In this document: one piece after another, positions 54,886-62,946 of the stretch
How positions within the stretch are numbered: position 1 is the stretch's first letter
Layout: each line of letters starts with the position of its first letter
DNA from: Microbaculum marinisediminis
Lineage (GTDB): Bacteria > Pseudomonadota > Alphaproteobacteria > Rhizobiales > Tepidamorphaceae
Assembly (NCBI RefSeq): GCF_025397915.1
Contig: NZ_JALIDZ010000015.1
Coordinates: 1 to 64,000, forward strand
Direction: 5' to 3'
DNA: 64,000 bases
Program-made: the position numbers and the translations under genes
The notes under the pieces: model-generated
Databases searched by the model: none
What the model was told of the DNA's origin: nothing
The model's input: the letters and a program-made list of their open reading frames with translations, nothing else

Positions 54886-55992
54886 CTAGCCCCAGCGCCG
54901 TGTCGTCATCGCGGCCTCGACGCGGCGGCGGGCGAGGTTGAGGGCGGCGGCGCGCGGGGTGATGGCGTCGTCGCGCATCTCCTCCATGACGAGGCGCGTG
55001 TTGTTGCGGATGCGGATGTCGATCACGTCGAAGGCGGAGCGCTCGTTGCCGCCGTGATACTCGACCGAGGCGCAGATGACGCCGCCGGCATTGGCGACGA
55101 AATCCGGGATCACGACGACGCCGCGCTCGTGCAGGATCGACTCGGCCTCCTTCGTGAACGGGATGTTGGCGCCCTGCGGCACCAGCTTGCAGTTCAGCCG
55201 GCCGACATTGTCGGCGCGCACCACGTCGGGCCGCGCGGCGGGGATCCAGATGTCGCAGGGCACGTCGAGCACCGCGTCGGTGTCGCCCTTTTCGCCCGCG
55301 CAGAAGTCGGTGAGATGCCCGCCGGACTGCTTCAGCGCGATCAGCGCTTCGATGTCCAGTCCGTCGGGGTCGGACACGGTGCCGCGGCTGTCGCTGGCGG
55401 CCACCAGGATCGCGCCCTTCTCGGCCAGGAACCGGGCCGAATGCGTGCCGACGGCGCCGAAGCCCTGCACCACGACGCGGGCGCCGTCCAGTTGCACGCC
55501 GGCGAACGGGGCGGCGACCTCGGTGGCCGCGGCGACGCCGAACCCGGTCGCGCCGATCTCGTCGAGCGGGATGCCGCCGATCACGGCGGGCAGTCCGACC
55601 GCGCGGCCGATCTCGTCCCTGACCCAGCCCATGCACTGCTCGTTGGTGCCCATGTCGGGCCCGGCGATGTAGTCGGTGACCTCGCCGATGGCGACGGCGA
55701 AGGCGCGGATGAGGTTTTCCTTCGCGGCCTCGTCCATGTGCGGGTCGGCGAAGATCACGGACTTGCCGCCGCCATGCGGCAGGCCGGCGGCGGCGTTCTT
55801 CCAGGTCATGGCGCGGGCCAGCCGGAAGCATTCCTCGACGGAGACGTCGGGGGCCATGCGCACCCCGCCAATCGACGGGCCGGCGGCGACGTTGTCGACG
55901 ACGAGGATCGCCTTGAGGCCGAGCTTCGGCCGGTAGATGTGGATGATCTTGGCCGGGCCGTAGGCATCGGCGAAGCGGAACATGTCCTGCAT
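54886..55992 (-). CDS. Leucine/valine-type amino-acid dehydrogenase
   Basis: 368 residues of the Glu/Leu/Phe/Val dehydrogenase family. The substrate-binding lysines are in VRMAPDVSVEECFRLARAMT-WKNAAAGLPHGGGKS, and the NAD fold is in VVVQGFGAVGTHSARFLAEK. The length (~365) fits leucine/valine dehydrogenases better than glutamate dehydrogenase (~420). It deaminates branched amino acids to 2-oxo acids, the substrates of the complex encoded immediately upstream (56167-59278). AGGAA precedes the start; longer in-frame starts run into a palindromic repeat. The gap to the E2 gene (174 bp) holds that repeat. Confidence 0.92.
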   Translation of the reverse strand: MQDMFRFADAYGPAKIIHIYRPKLGLKAILVVDNVAAGPSIGGVRMAPDVSVEECFRLARAMTWKNAAAGLPHGGGKSVIFADPHMDEAAKENLIRAFAVAIGEVTDYIAGPDMGTNEQCMGWVRDEIGRAVGLPAVIGGIPLDEIGATGFGVAAATEVAAPFAGVQLDGARVVVQGFGAVGTHSARFLAEKGAILVAASDSRGTVSDPDGLDIEALIALKQSGGHLTDFCAGEKGDTDAVLDVPCDIWIPAARPDVVRADNVGRLNCKLVPQGANIPFTKEAESILHERGVVVIPDFVANAGGVICASVEYHGGNERSAFDVIDIRIRNNTRLVMEEMRDDAITPRAAALNLARRRVEAAMTTRRWG

Positions 55993-56023
55993 CGGGTTTC
56001 CTGGTCTTCTGGGTCTGCGGTGT

Positions 56024-56140
56024 CGCCCATGCTTCGAGACGCGCTCCGAAGAGCGCTCCTCAGCATGAGGCGCATGGCGCACCAATTCCAGACCTCATCC
56101 CGAGGCGGGGCGCAGGCCCCGTCTCGGAGGATGGGCCAGG
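56024..56140. repeat. Third palindromic repeat family
   Basis: GCGCTC-CGAA-GAGCGC (56041-56056) within a CTTCGAGACGC...CTCAGCATGAGG module, followed by CCTCATCC-CGAG...CTCG-GAGGATG (outer arms 56096-56100 and 56129-56133). The TTCGAGACG and CTCAGCATGAGG words are common in intergenic repeats of Hyphomicrobiales. It separates the dehydrogenase from the E2 gene. Confidence 0.75.
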
Positions 56141-56166
56141 AACGTTGGCATTCCATATCGACGCCC

Positions 56167-57225
56167 TCACGTCGGTTTCTCGAGGTCGTCCATGACGGCG
56201 CGCAGGAAGCGGGCCGCCTCGCCACCGGTGACGGCGCGGTGGTCGAAGGACAGCGACAGGGGCAGGGCGCGGACCGGCCGCGTGACCATGCGGCCGACGC
56301 CGAGGATCGCGACCTGCGGCGGCATGACGATCAGCGCGGCGTGGTGGCCGGCGATGGTGCCGAAATTCGACAGCGTGATGGTCGGGTCGCGGAAGGCGTC
56401 CGGCGGCAGCGTGCGCCGGGCCACGCCGTCCTTGAAGGCTTCGATTTTCTCGCGGATATCGGCGGTGCTCAGGCGCGCCGCGTCGCGCAGAACCGGAACG
56501 AACAGGCCGTCCGGGCTGTCGATGGCGATGCCGATGTCGACCGTCTCCATCGGCTGGAGGCTCGGGCCGCGCGGATCGAACCGGGAATTCAGCGACGGCT
56601 CCGCCCGGCACGCGGTCGCCAGCGCGCGGATCATGCGGCCGGTGACGTCGGGTGTGGCCGGCCACGGATCGATATCGACGGCGTCTTGGATCGTCGCGTG
56701 GGCGACCTCGGCCCAGGCCCTGGCCATGTTGAGCGCCATCGCGCGGCGCGCGCCGCGCAGGGGGGCGCCTGTTTGGGAGGGGCCGAGATCGGCGAGCGTG
56801 ATCGCGCCGTCCGGGCCGGTGCCGGTGAGGGTGGACAGGTCGATGCCGCGCTCGCGTGCCGCCGCCCGCACGGCGGGGGCGGCGCGGACTTGTCCGGGCG
56901 GCGCTGCCGGCGGTTTCGCGGCGGGGGGCTTGGGCGTCTCCGGCGCCGCTTCCTCCAGCTCGCCGACCACGGCGCCGGTATCGGCGCGTGGTCCCTCGGC
57001 GAAATCGACCAGCGGCGCGCCGACGGCGACGATCGCGCCTTCCTCGGCACGGAGCTTTTCGATGTGGCCGGACCGCGGCGAGGGGATCTCGACCACCGCC
57101 TTCTCGGTCTCCACCGACACGAGCGGTTGCTCGGCGACGACATGGTCACCCTCGTGGACGTGCCAGGTGACGATTTCCGCCTCCTGCAGTCCCTCGCCGA
57201 GATCGGGCAGGTTGAAGGTCTTCAT
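56167..57225 (-). CDS. bkdB: 2-Oxo-acid dehydrogenase E2 (dihydrolipoamide acyltransferase), single lipoyl domain
   Basis: 352 residues: one lipoyl domain with Lys42 (VETEKAVVEI), an Ala/Pro linker, a peripheral-subunit-binding domain (about 115-150: VRAAARERGIDLSTLTGTGP) and a compact catalytic domain ending SFDHRAVTGGEAARFL. The catalytic His329 is present, but the usual Asp of DHRxxDG is Thr333; I believe this variant occurs in other branched-chain-type E2s. It transfers the acyl group to CoA. It overlaps the E1-beta gene by 4 nt. A short enzyme for the family (often 400 or more). Confidence 0.92.
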   Translation of the reverse strand: MKTFNLPDLGEGLQEAEIVTWHVHEGDHVVAEQPLVSVETEKAVVEIPSPRSGHIEKLRAEEGAIVAVGAPLVDFAEGPRADTGAVVGELEEAAPETPKPPAAKPPAAPPGQVRAAPAVRAAARERGIDLSTLTGTGPDGAITLADLGPSQTGAPLRGARRAMALNMARAWAEVAHATIQDAVDIDPWPATPDVTGRMIRALATACRAEPSLNSRFDPRGPSLQPMETVDIGIAIDSPDGLFVPVLRDAARLSTADIREKIEAFKDGVARRTLPPDAFRDPTITLSNFGTIAGHHAALIVMPPQVAILGVGRMVTRPVRALPLSLSFDHRAVTGGEAARFLRAVMDDLEKPT

Positions 57226-58214
57226 GTGTAGGCCATCACGCGGTTCGCCGCGGCGACGATGCGTGCCGCCGACGGCATGTAGTGTTCCTCGGTGCGCGGA
57301 TAGGGCATCACCGTGTCGCAGCCGGCGACGCGCTGGATGGGCGCCAGCAGGCTCGTCAGCGCGCCGGTGGCGACGCGGGCGGCGATCTCGGCGCCGTAGC
57401 CGCAGGTGATCGGCGCCTCCTGGACGACGACGACGCGGCCGGTGCGGGCGACGGAGTCCAGGATCGTCTTCTCGTCCAGGGGTTTCAGCGTGGCGACGTC
57501 GATCACCTCGGCCGCGATGCCTTGATCGGACAGCAAATCGGCCGCCTCCAGCGTCTCCTTCAGCATGGCGCCCCAGCTTACCAGCGTCAGGTCGCGGCCC
57601 TCGCGCAGGACGAAGCAGGTATCGAGCGGCAGGCCCTCGCCGGTATCGGCCACGGCCTCGCGGGCGGCGCGGTAGAGCCGGGTCGGCTCGATGAACACCA
57701 CCGGATCGGGGTCGCGGATCGCCGACAGCAGCAGGCCGTAGGCGCGCGCGGGCGAGGACGGCATCACCACGCGCAGGCCGGGCATGTGGGCGAAAATCGC
57801 TTCCGGGCTTTCGCTGTGGTGCTCGATGGCGCGGATGCCGCCGCCGCCGGGCGAGCGCAGCACCATCGGGCAGGTGAGGCGGCCTTGCGTGCGCGTGCGC
57901 AGGCGGCTTGCGTGATTGATCATCTGGTCGACGCAGGGATAGGCGAAGCCGGTGAACTGGATCTCGGCGACCGGCCGGAAGCCCTGGGCGGCGAGGCCGA
58001 TGGCGACGCCGGCGATCGAGACCTCGGCGAGCGGGGTGTCGAGCACGCGGGTCTCGCCGTAAAGCTGCCAGAGGCCCTCGGTGGCGCGGAACACGCCGCC
58101 GTCGATGCCGACATCCTCGCCGAGCACGAGCACCGCCGGGTCGTCGGCCATGGCGCGCTTGAGCGCCAGGTTGACGGCGCCGACGAGACTGATTTCCGCG
58201 CCGGTCCCGCTCAT
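57222..58214 (-). CDS. bkdA2: 2-Oxo-acid dehydrogenase E1 beta subunit
   Basis: 330 residues. Conserved segments: VLVLGEDVGIDGGVFRATEG, RVLDTPLAEVSIAGVAIGLA, GFRPVAEIQFTGFAYPCVDQ and the C-terminal RVVVVQEAPITCGYGAEIAA. It forms the thiamine-diphosphate enzyme with the alpha subunit. Overlaps both neighbours by 4 nt. Confidence 0.95.
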   Translation of the reverse strand: MSGTGAEISLVGAVNLALKRAMADDPAVLVLGEDVGIDGGVFRATEGLWQLYGETRVLDTPLAEVSIAGVAIGLAAQGFRPVAEIQFTGFAYPCVDQMINHASRLRTRTQGRLTCPMVLRSPGGGGIRAIEHHSESPEAIFAHMPGLRVVMPSSPARAYGLLLSAIRDPDPVVFIEPTRLYRAAREAVADTGEGLPLDTCFVLREGRDLTLVSWGAMLKETLEAADLLSDQGIAAEVIDVATLKPLDEKTILDSVARTGRVVVVQEAPITCGYGAEIAARVATGALTSLLAPIQRVAGCDTVMPYPRTEEHYMPSAARIVAAANRVMAYT

Positions 58215-59278
58215 TCGTCGCCTCCGGTCAGCGCGGCCTTCTGCGCTTCCAGGTCGGCGGGAAGCTCGGCGAAGGTGTGGGCGAACATCGCGTCGGGCGG
58301 CATCGGCGGCGTCGCCAGATAGGTTTCGGCGGCGGCGTCGACCGCGTCGTCGCAGGCGCGCAGCAGCGCCTCCTCGTCCGCCTTGGTCCAGCCGTGCGCC
58401 GCGGTCAGGTAGGTGCGCAGGCGGACGAGCGGCTCCTGCTTCCAGTGCGGGCTCACGTCCGTGTCTTCGCGGTAGCGGCTGGCGTCGTCGGCGGTGGTGT
58501 GGTCGGACAGCCGGTAGGTAACCGCCTCGATCAGCGTCGGTCCGCCGCCGGAACGGGCGCGCGCCAGCGCGCGGTCGGCGACGTGACGCATGGCGATGAC
58601 GTCGTTGCCGTCGATCTGCTCGCCGGGAATGCCGGCCCCGATCGCCTTCTGCGCCAGCGTTTCGGCGGCGGTCTGGCGCGCGCGCGGCACCGAGATCGCC
58701 CAGCCGTTGTTGTTGACGACGAAGACGGCGGGGGCCTGCCAGACGCCGGCCATGTTGAGGGCTTCCAGCACGTCGCCCTTCGACGTCGCCCCGTCGCCGA
58801 AGACGCAGACGGCGGCGCGCGGCTCTTGCCTGAGCTTCATCGCCAGCGCGACGCCGACGGCATGGGGGGCGTGGGTGCCGACCGGGACGCAGGTGGGGAA
58901 ATCCTCGCGCGGGCCGGCGAAGTCGTTGCCGCGCTCGTCGCCGCCCCAGAACAGGAACAGCTCTTCCAGCGTGACGCCGCGCCAGAGCTGGGCGCCGTGC
59001 TCGCGGAAGCTCGGCACCAGCACGTCGTCGGGCCGCATCGCGGCGGCGAGGCCGACCGGCACCGCCTCCTGGCCGAGCGAGGAGGCGTAGGTGCCGAGCC
59101 TGCCGGTGCGCTGCAGGGCGATGGCCTTGGCGTCGAAGGCGCGCGTCAGCACCATCGCGCGGTAGAGCGCGACGAGTTCGTCCCTGTCGCTGGCAAAATC
59201 CGGAAGGTCGCCGACAACCGCTCCCGACGGATCGAGGATGCGGGTCGAGCCGATGCTGAACTCGGCGATTGTCGTCAT
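58211..59278 (-). CDS. bkdA1: 2-Oxo-acid dehydrogenase E1 alpha subunit
   Basis: 355 residues. The thiamine-diphosphate motif runs GDGATSKGDVLEALNMAGVW to VVNNNGWAISVPR; the phosphorylation-loop region YRLSDHTTADDASRYRED is of the branched-chain/pyruvate type. The FREHGAQLWRGVTLEELFLF region matches enzymes that pair with Leu dehydrogenases. With E1-beta, E2 and the amino-acid dehydrogenase it forms a branched-chain amino-acid degradation unit; the E3 (lipoamide dehydrogenase) is not in the window. The start MTTIAEFSIG was chosen; upstream codons are in the divergent promoter region. Confidence 0.95.
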   Translation of the reverse strand: MTTIAEFSIGSTRILDPSGAVVGDLPDFASDRDELVALYRAMVLTRAFDAKAIALQRTGRLGTYASSLGQEAVPVGLAAAMRPDDVLVPSFREHGAQLWRGVTLEELFLFWGGDERGNDFAGPREDFPTCVPVGTHAPHAVGVALAMKLRQEPRAAVCVFGDGATSKGDVLEALNMAGVWQAPAVFVVNNNGWAISVPRARQTAAETLAQKAIGAGIPGEQIDGNDVIAMRHVADRALARARSGGGPTLIEAVTYRLSDHTTADDASRYREDTDVSPHWKQEPLVRLRTYLTAAHGWTKADEEALLRACDDAVDAAAETYLATPPMPPDAMFAHTFAELPADLEAQKAALTGGDE

Positions 59279-59463
59279 GCCGATGCTCCTGCGGATTTGA
59301 TTTCCTATACCACGGGAACGGGGTCGATGGCGCTGCGACACAGTATTATCGCGATGTCGCGGTAGGACGGCTTGTCGCGGGCCGTCGGCGCCTATCGACG
59401 GGGCCGGGCGGCTTTGCCAGAATGCGCGCACACCCACCCGAACGGCAGGGATTGGACCTGGAA

Positions 59464-61905
59464 ATGGCAGAAAACGCGCCTGAAACCGGCGAAAACGCGA
59501 CGCCACTCCCCATAGAGCGGCTCTACAGGGCGGCGGATCTGTCGAAGCTGGACTTCAAGACGACCGCGGACCTGGAGCCGGTCGAAGGGCTGATCGGCCA
59601 GAGCCGGGCGCTCGACGCGATCACGGTGGGCACCGGCATCGTCAGGCAGGGCTTCAACCTGTTCGCCATCGGTCCGGCCGGCGCGCTCACCCGCAAGGCG
59701 GTGGAACAGGTCCTCAAGGAGGCCGCCGAGGACCGGCCGGCCCCGACCGACTGGGTCTACGTCAACAACTTCAAGGAGCCGCAGAAGCCGATCGCGATCG
59801 CCCTGCCGGCGGGCCGCGCGGCGCAGTTCCGCGACGCCATGGGCGAGCTGATCGAGGCCCTGAAGGCGGCGATCCCGGCGGTGTTCCAGAGCGAGGAATA
59901 CCAGACCCGGCGCGGGTCCATCGACGAGGCGTTCCAGAAGCAGCAGTCCGAAGCCTTCGCCGAGCTGCAGAAGAAGGCGGCGGCGCAGAGCATCGTCATC
60001 GTGCGCACGCCGCTGGGCTTCACGCTGATGCCGGCGCGCGAGGGCGAGGTGATCCCGCCCAACGAGTTCAACGCGCTGCCGGAAGACGAGCGCGACAAGA
60101 TCCAGGCGGTCATCGAGACCCTGGAGAAGGACCTCGAGCACATCATCCACCAGATCCCGCAGTGGGAGAAGGAGCGGCGCGACGAGATCCGCCGGGTCAA
60201 CACCGAGACCGCGCAGGTCGCCGTCGAGCAGCCGATCGCCGAGGCGGTGCAGAAGGTGGGCGATATCGAGCGCGTCGCCGCGCATCTGGACGCGGTGCAG
60301 GCCGACCTGATCGAAAACATCAGTATTTTCGTCGGCCAGGCCGGCGGCGGCGAGCCGGCGGAGTCCGGCGACATGATCGGCGGACCATTCGACCGCTACG
60401 AGGTCAACGTGCTGGTCAGCGCGGAGGCCGGCGACGGCCGGGCGCCGGTGATCGAGGAGCTGCATCCCACCCTGCCCAACCTGACCGGCCGCATCGAGCA
60501 CATCGCCCGGCAGGGCGTGCTGATCACCAATTTCCGGCTGATCAAGCCGGGCGCCCTGCACATGGCCAACGGCGGCTATCTGATGCTGGACGCGCGCAGC
60601 CTGCTGACCGAGGCGTTCAGCTACCAGGCGCTGAAGCGCGCGCTCAGGCAGAAGAAGATCGTCATCGAGGACGTGAGCCGGCTGGTCGGGATGAGCAGCA
60701 CGATCTCGCTGGAGCCCGATCCGATCCCGCTCGACGTCAAGGTGGTGCTGTTCGGCGACCGCGTCCTCTACTACATGCTGTCGTCGATCGATCCGGAGAT
60801 CGGCGAGCACTTCAAGGTGGTCGCCGACTTCGAGGACGACTTCGAACGCTCGCCGGAGAACGAGGCGATCCTCGCCCGCTTCGTCGCCTCGATCCTGGCC
60901 CGCGAAGAGCTGAAGGCGATGGACCGCGACGCCGTGGCGCTGGTGCTGGAGCACGCCTCGCGGCTGGCGGAGAACGCCGGCAAGCTGACGCTGATGGTCG
61001 ACGAGATCCGCGACATTCTCGCCGAGGCCGACTATTGGGCCGGGGCGGAGACGCGCGAGACCGTCGCGCGCGCGGACGTGCGCAAGGCGCTGGACGAGCG
61101 CATCCGCCGGGCCGCGCGCCTGCGCGACCGCAGCCAGGAGATGATCCTGGACAAGGTGGCGCTGATCGACACCGACGGCGCGCGCGTCGGCCAGCTCAAC
61201 GGCCTCAGCGTGCTGTCGCTCGGCGGCTTCGCCTTCGGGCGGCCGTCGCGGATCACCTGCCAGGTGACGCCGGGCAGCGGCAAGGTCGTCGACATCGAGC
61301 GCGAGGTCGAGCTCGGCGGGCCGATCCATTCCAAGGGCGTGCTGATCCTGGCGGGCTTCCTGTCGGGGCGCTTCGCCCTCGACATCCCGATGTCGCTGTC
61401 GGCCAGCCTCGTGTTCGAGCAGTCCTATGGCGGGGTGGAGGGCGATTCCGCCTCCTCGGCGGAGCTGTACACGCTGTTGTCGGCGATCGCGGAGATCCCG
61501 CTGCGGCAGGACCTGGCGGTGACCGGCTCGGTAAACCAGCACGGCGACGTGCAGGCGATCGGCGGGGCCAACGACAAGATCGAGGGCTTCTTCGACATCT
61601 GCAACGCGCGCGGACTGACCGGAAGCCAGGGCGTGCTGATCCCGGAGGCGAACGTGCGCCACCTGATGCTGCGCGACGACGTGGTCGAGGCCTGCAAGGC
61701 GGGCCGGTTCGCGGTCTATCCGATCGCCACCATCGACCAGGGCATCGCGCTGCTGACCGGCAGGCCGGCGGGCACCCGCGGCGCCGACGGGCGCTATCCC
61801 GACGGCAGCGTCTACCGGGCGGTCGAGGACCGCCTGCAGCGGTTCGCCGAAATCCGCCGCAGCTTCGGGCGCGGCGGCGAGGGCGGTTCGGAGGCGAAGT
61901 CATGA
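59464..61905 (+). CDS. Lon-related ATP-dependent protease family protein with degenerate P-loop
   Basis: 813 residues of the COG1067-type Lon relatives. The N-terminal ATPase part starts EGLIGQSRALDAITVGTGIV; the expected GPPGTGR P-loop reads GPAGALTRK (70-78), so ATP binding is doubtful. A middle coiled coil (about 185-285) and the PGALHMANGGYLMLDARSLL segment follow. The C-terminal protease domain keeps the Ser-Lys dyad: Ser662 (EGDSASSAEL) and Lys705 (NDKIEGFF), 43 residues apart as in Lon. The start MAENAPETG is taken; an in-frame ATG 14 codons earlier is possible. It overlaps the next gene by 4 nt. Confidence 0.9.
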   Translation: MAENAPETGENATPLPIERLYRAADLSKLDFKTTADLEPVEGLIGQSRALDAITVGTGIVRQGFNLFAIGPAGALTRKAVEQVLKEAAEDRPAPTDWVYVNNFKEPQKPIAIALPAGRAAQFRDAMGELIEALKAAIPAVFQSEEYQTRRGSIDEAFQKQQSEAFAELQKKAAAQSIVIVRTPLGFTLMPAREGEVIPPNEFNALPEDERDKIQAVIETLEKDLEHIIHQIPQWEKERRDEIRRVNTETAQVAVEQPIAEAVQKVGDIERVAAHLDAVQADLIENISIFVGQAGGGEPAESGDMIGGPFDRYEVNVLVSAEAGDGRAPVIEELHPTLPNLTGRIEHIARQGVLITNFRLIKPGALHMANGGYLMLDARSLLTEAFSYQALKRALRQKKIVIEDVSRLVGMSSTISLEPDPIPLDVKVVLFGDRVLYYMLSSIDPEIGEHFKVVADFEDDFERSPENEAILARFVASILAREELKAMDRDAVALVLEHASRLAENAGKLTLMVDEIRDILAEADYWAGAETRETVARADVRKALDERIRRAARLRDRSQEMILDKVALIDTDGARVGQLNGLSVLSLGGFAFGRPSRITCQVTPGSGKVVDIEREVELGGPIHSKGVLILAGFLSGRFALDIPMSLSASLVFEQSYGGVEGDSASSAELYTLLSAIAEIPLRQDLAVTGSVNQHGDVQAIGGANDKIEGFFDICNARGLTGSQGVLIPEANVRHLMLRDDVVEACKAGRFAVYPIATIDQGIALLTGRPAGTRGADGRYPDGSVYRAVEDRLQRFAEIRRSFGRGGEGGSEAKS

Positions 61906-62804
61906 CCGCGCGCATCGCCTACAAACGGGTGGTGATGGGGCTGCATCAGAGCACCCCGGACCGGACGACCGTGCGGCTTGCCGCGGAATTCGCGGGCCTG
62001 TTGCGTCTCGATCTCATGGGCCTGTTCATCGAGGACCCCGGCATGCTCGCGCCGGCGCAGCGGCCGGGCGCGCGTGAATTCCAGCTTCTGGGCCGACGCT
62101 GGCGGCCGCTCGAGCCCCAGAGCCTGACGCGCGACATCGAGCTGTGCGCGCTGTCGGCGCGGCGCATGCTGGACGAGACGGCGAAGACGCTCGGCGTGCC
62201 GAGCCGTTTCGAGGTGGTGCGGGCGGCGCTTCGCGAGGCGATGAAGGCGGTCTCACAGGCAAGCGACATCGTCATCATCGCCGAGCCGCACAACCCGGCC
62301 GAACGCGCCATCGCGCCGTTCCCGCAACTGGTGAAGGCGGCCTTCGAGTCGGCGGCCACCGTTCTGTATCTGCCGCGCCGCATCGCGCGGGCGCGCGGGC
62401 CGGTGGTGGCGATCGCGACATCCCCCGACGACCCGAGCCTTGCCACCGCCGAAACGATCGCCGCGGCGGCGCAGGAAAGCCTGATCGTGATCGAGGCCTT
62501 CAAGCGCGAGGCGGAGGCGGCGCCGGACAGCGCAGGCGCGGCCGGCATCCCGGTCGCGCGGCTGAGCGTGGCGCGGTCCGCACTCGGCGACATCCGCTCG
62601 CTGTCCTCGGCGATCGACGGTCTGCGCGAACGGATGATCGTGGTGACCCGCGGCGCCTTCGGCGAGGGCGACGGCGACAAGCCTGCCGCGCTGGCCGCGC
62701 TGCAATCGGTGCCGCTGCTTCTGGTCGAGCCGGCCGGTGCGCCGGCAAGCGAGCCCGCCAACGAACCCGCGAACGAACGCTTGGGGAGGCCGGAGACGGC
62801 GTAA
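61902..62804 (+). CDS. Universal-stress-like protein coupled to the Lon-type protease
   Basis: 300 residues, two Rossmann-like halves resembling tandem universal stress protein domains: first half RVVMGLHQSTPDRTTVRLAA, LMGLFIEDPGML, SQASDIVIIAEPHNP; second half GPVVAIATSPDDPSLATAET, RMIVVTRGAFGEGDGD. No clear GxxG-S/T ATP motif is seen. A C-terminal repetitive tail (ASEPANEPANE) follows. Translational coupling (ATGA) suggests it partners the protease, perhaps as adaptor or regulator; this is inference. Confidence 0.75.
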   Translation: MTARIAYKRVVMGLHQSTPDRTTVRLAAEFAGLLRLDLMGLFIEDPGMLAPAQRPGAREFQLLGRRWRPLEPQSLTRDIELCALSARRMLDETAKTLGVPSRFEVVRAALREAMKAVSQASDIVIIAEPHNPAERAIAPFPQLVKAAFESAATVLYLPRRIARARGPVVAIATSPDDPSLATAETIAAAAQESLIVIEAFKREAEAAPDSAGAAGIPVARLSVARSALGDIRSLSSAIDGLRERMIVVTRGAFGEGDGDKPAALAALQSVPLLLVEPAGAPASEPANEPANERLGRPETA

Positions 62805-62946
62805 CCGCCTCCTGTCGCATCGCGTTAAGCCAAATACGGCCCGTCGAAACGCGGCGCTTCCCGCGTGCGCTGACGGTGCGTAAGATAGCGCGGATTCAAC
62901 CCCTCGGGGCGGTTCGTCCCCTGACAGCGCACATTCGGAGACCTTG

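Noticed and set aside
59392-61662. 756-codon frame antisense to the Lon-like gene
   Set aside because: Low-complexity Asp/Arg/Val-rich product with no domain; the sense protein has an intact protease dyad.
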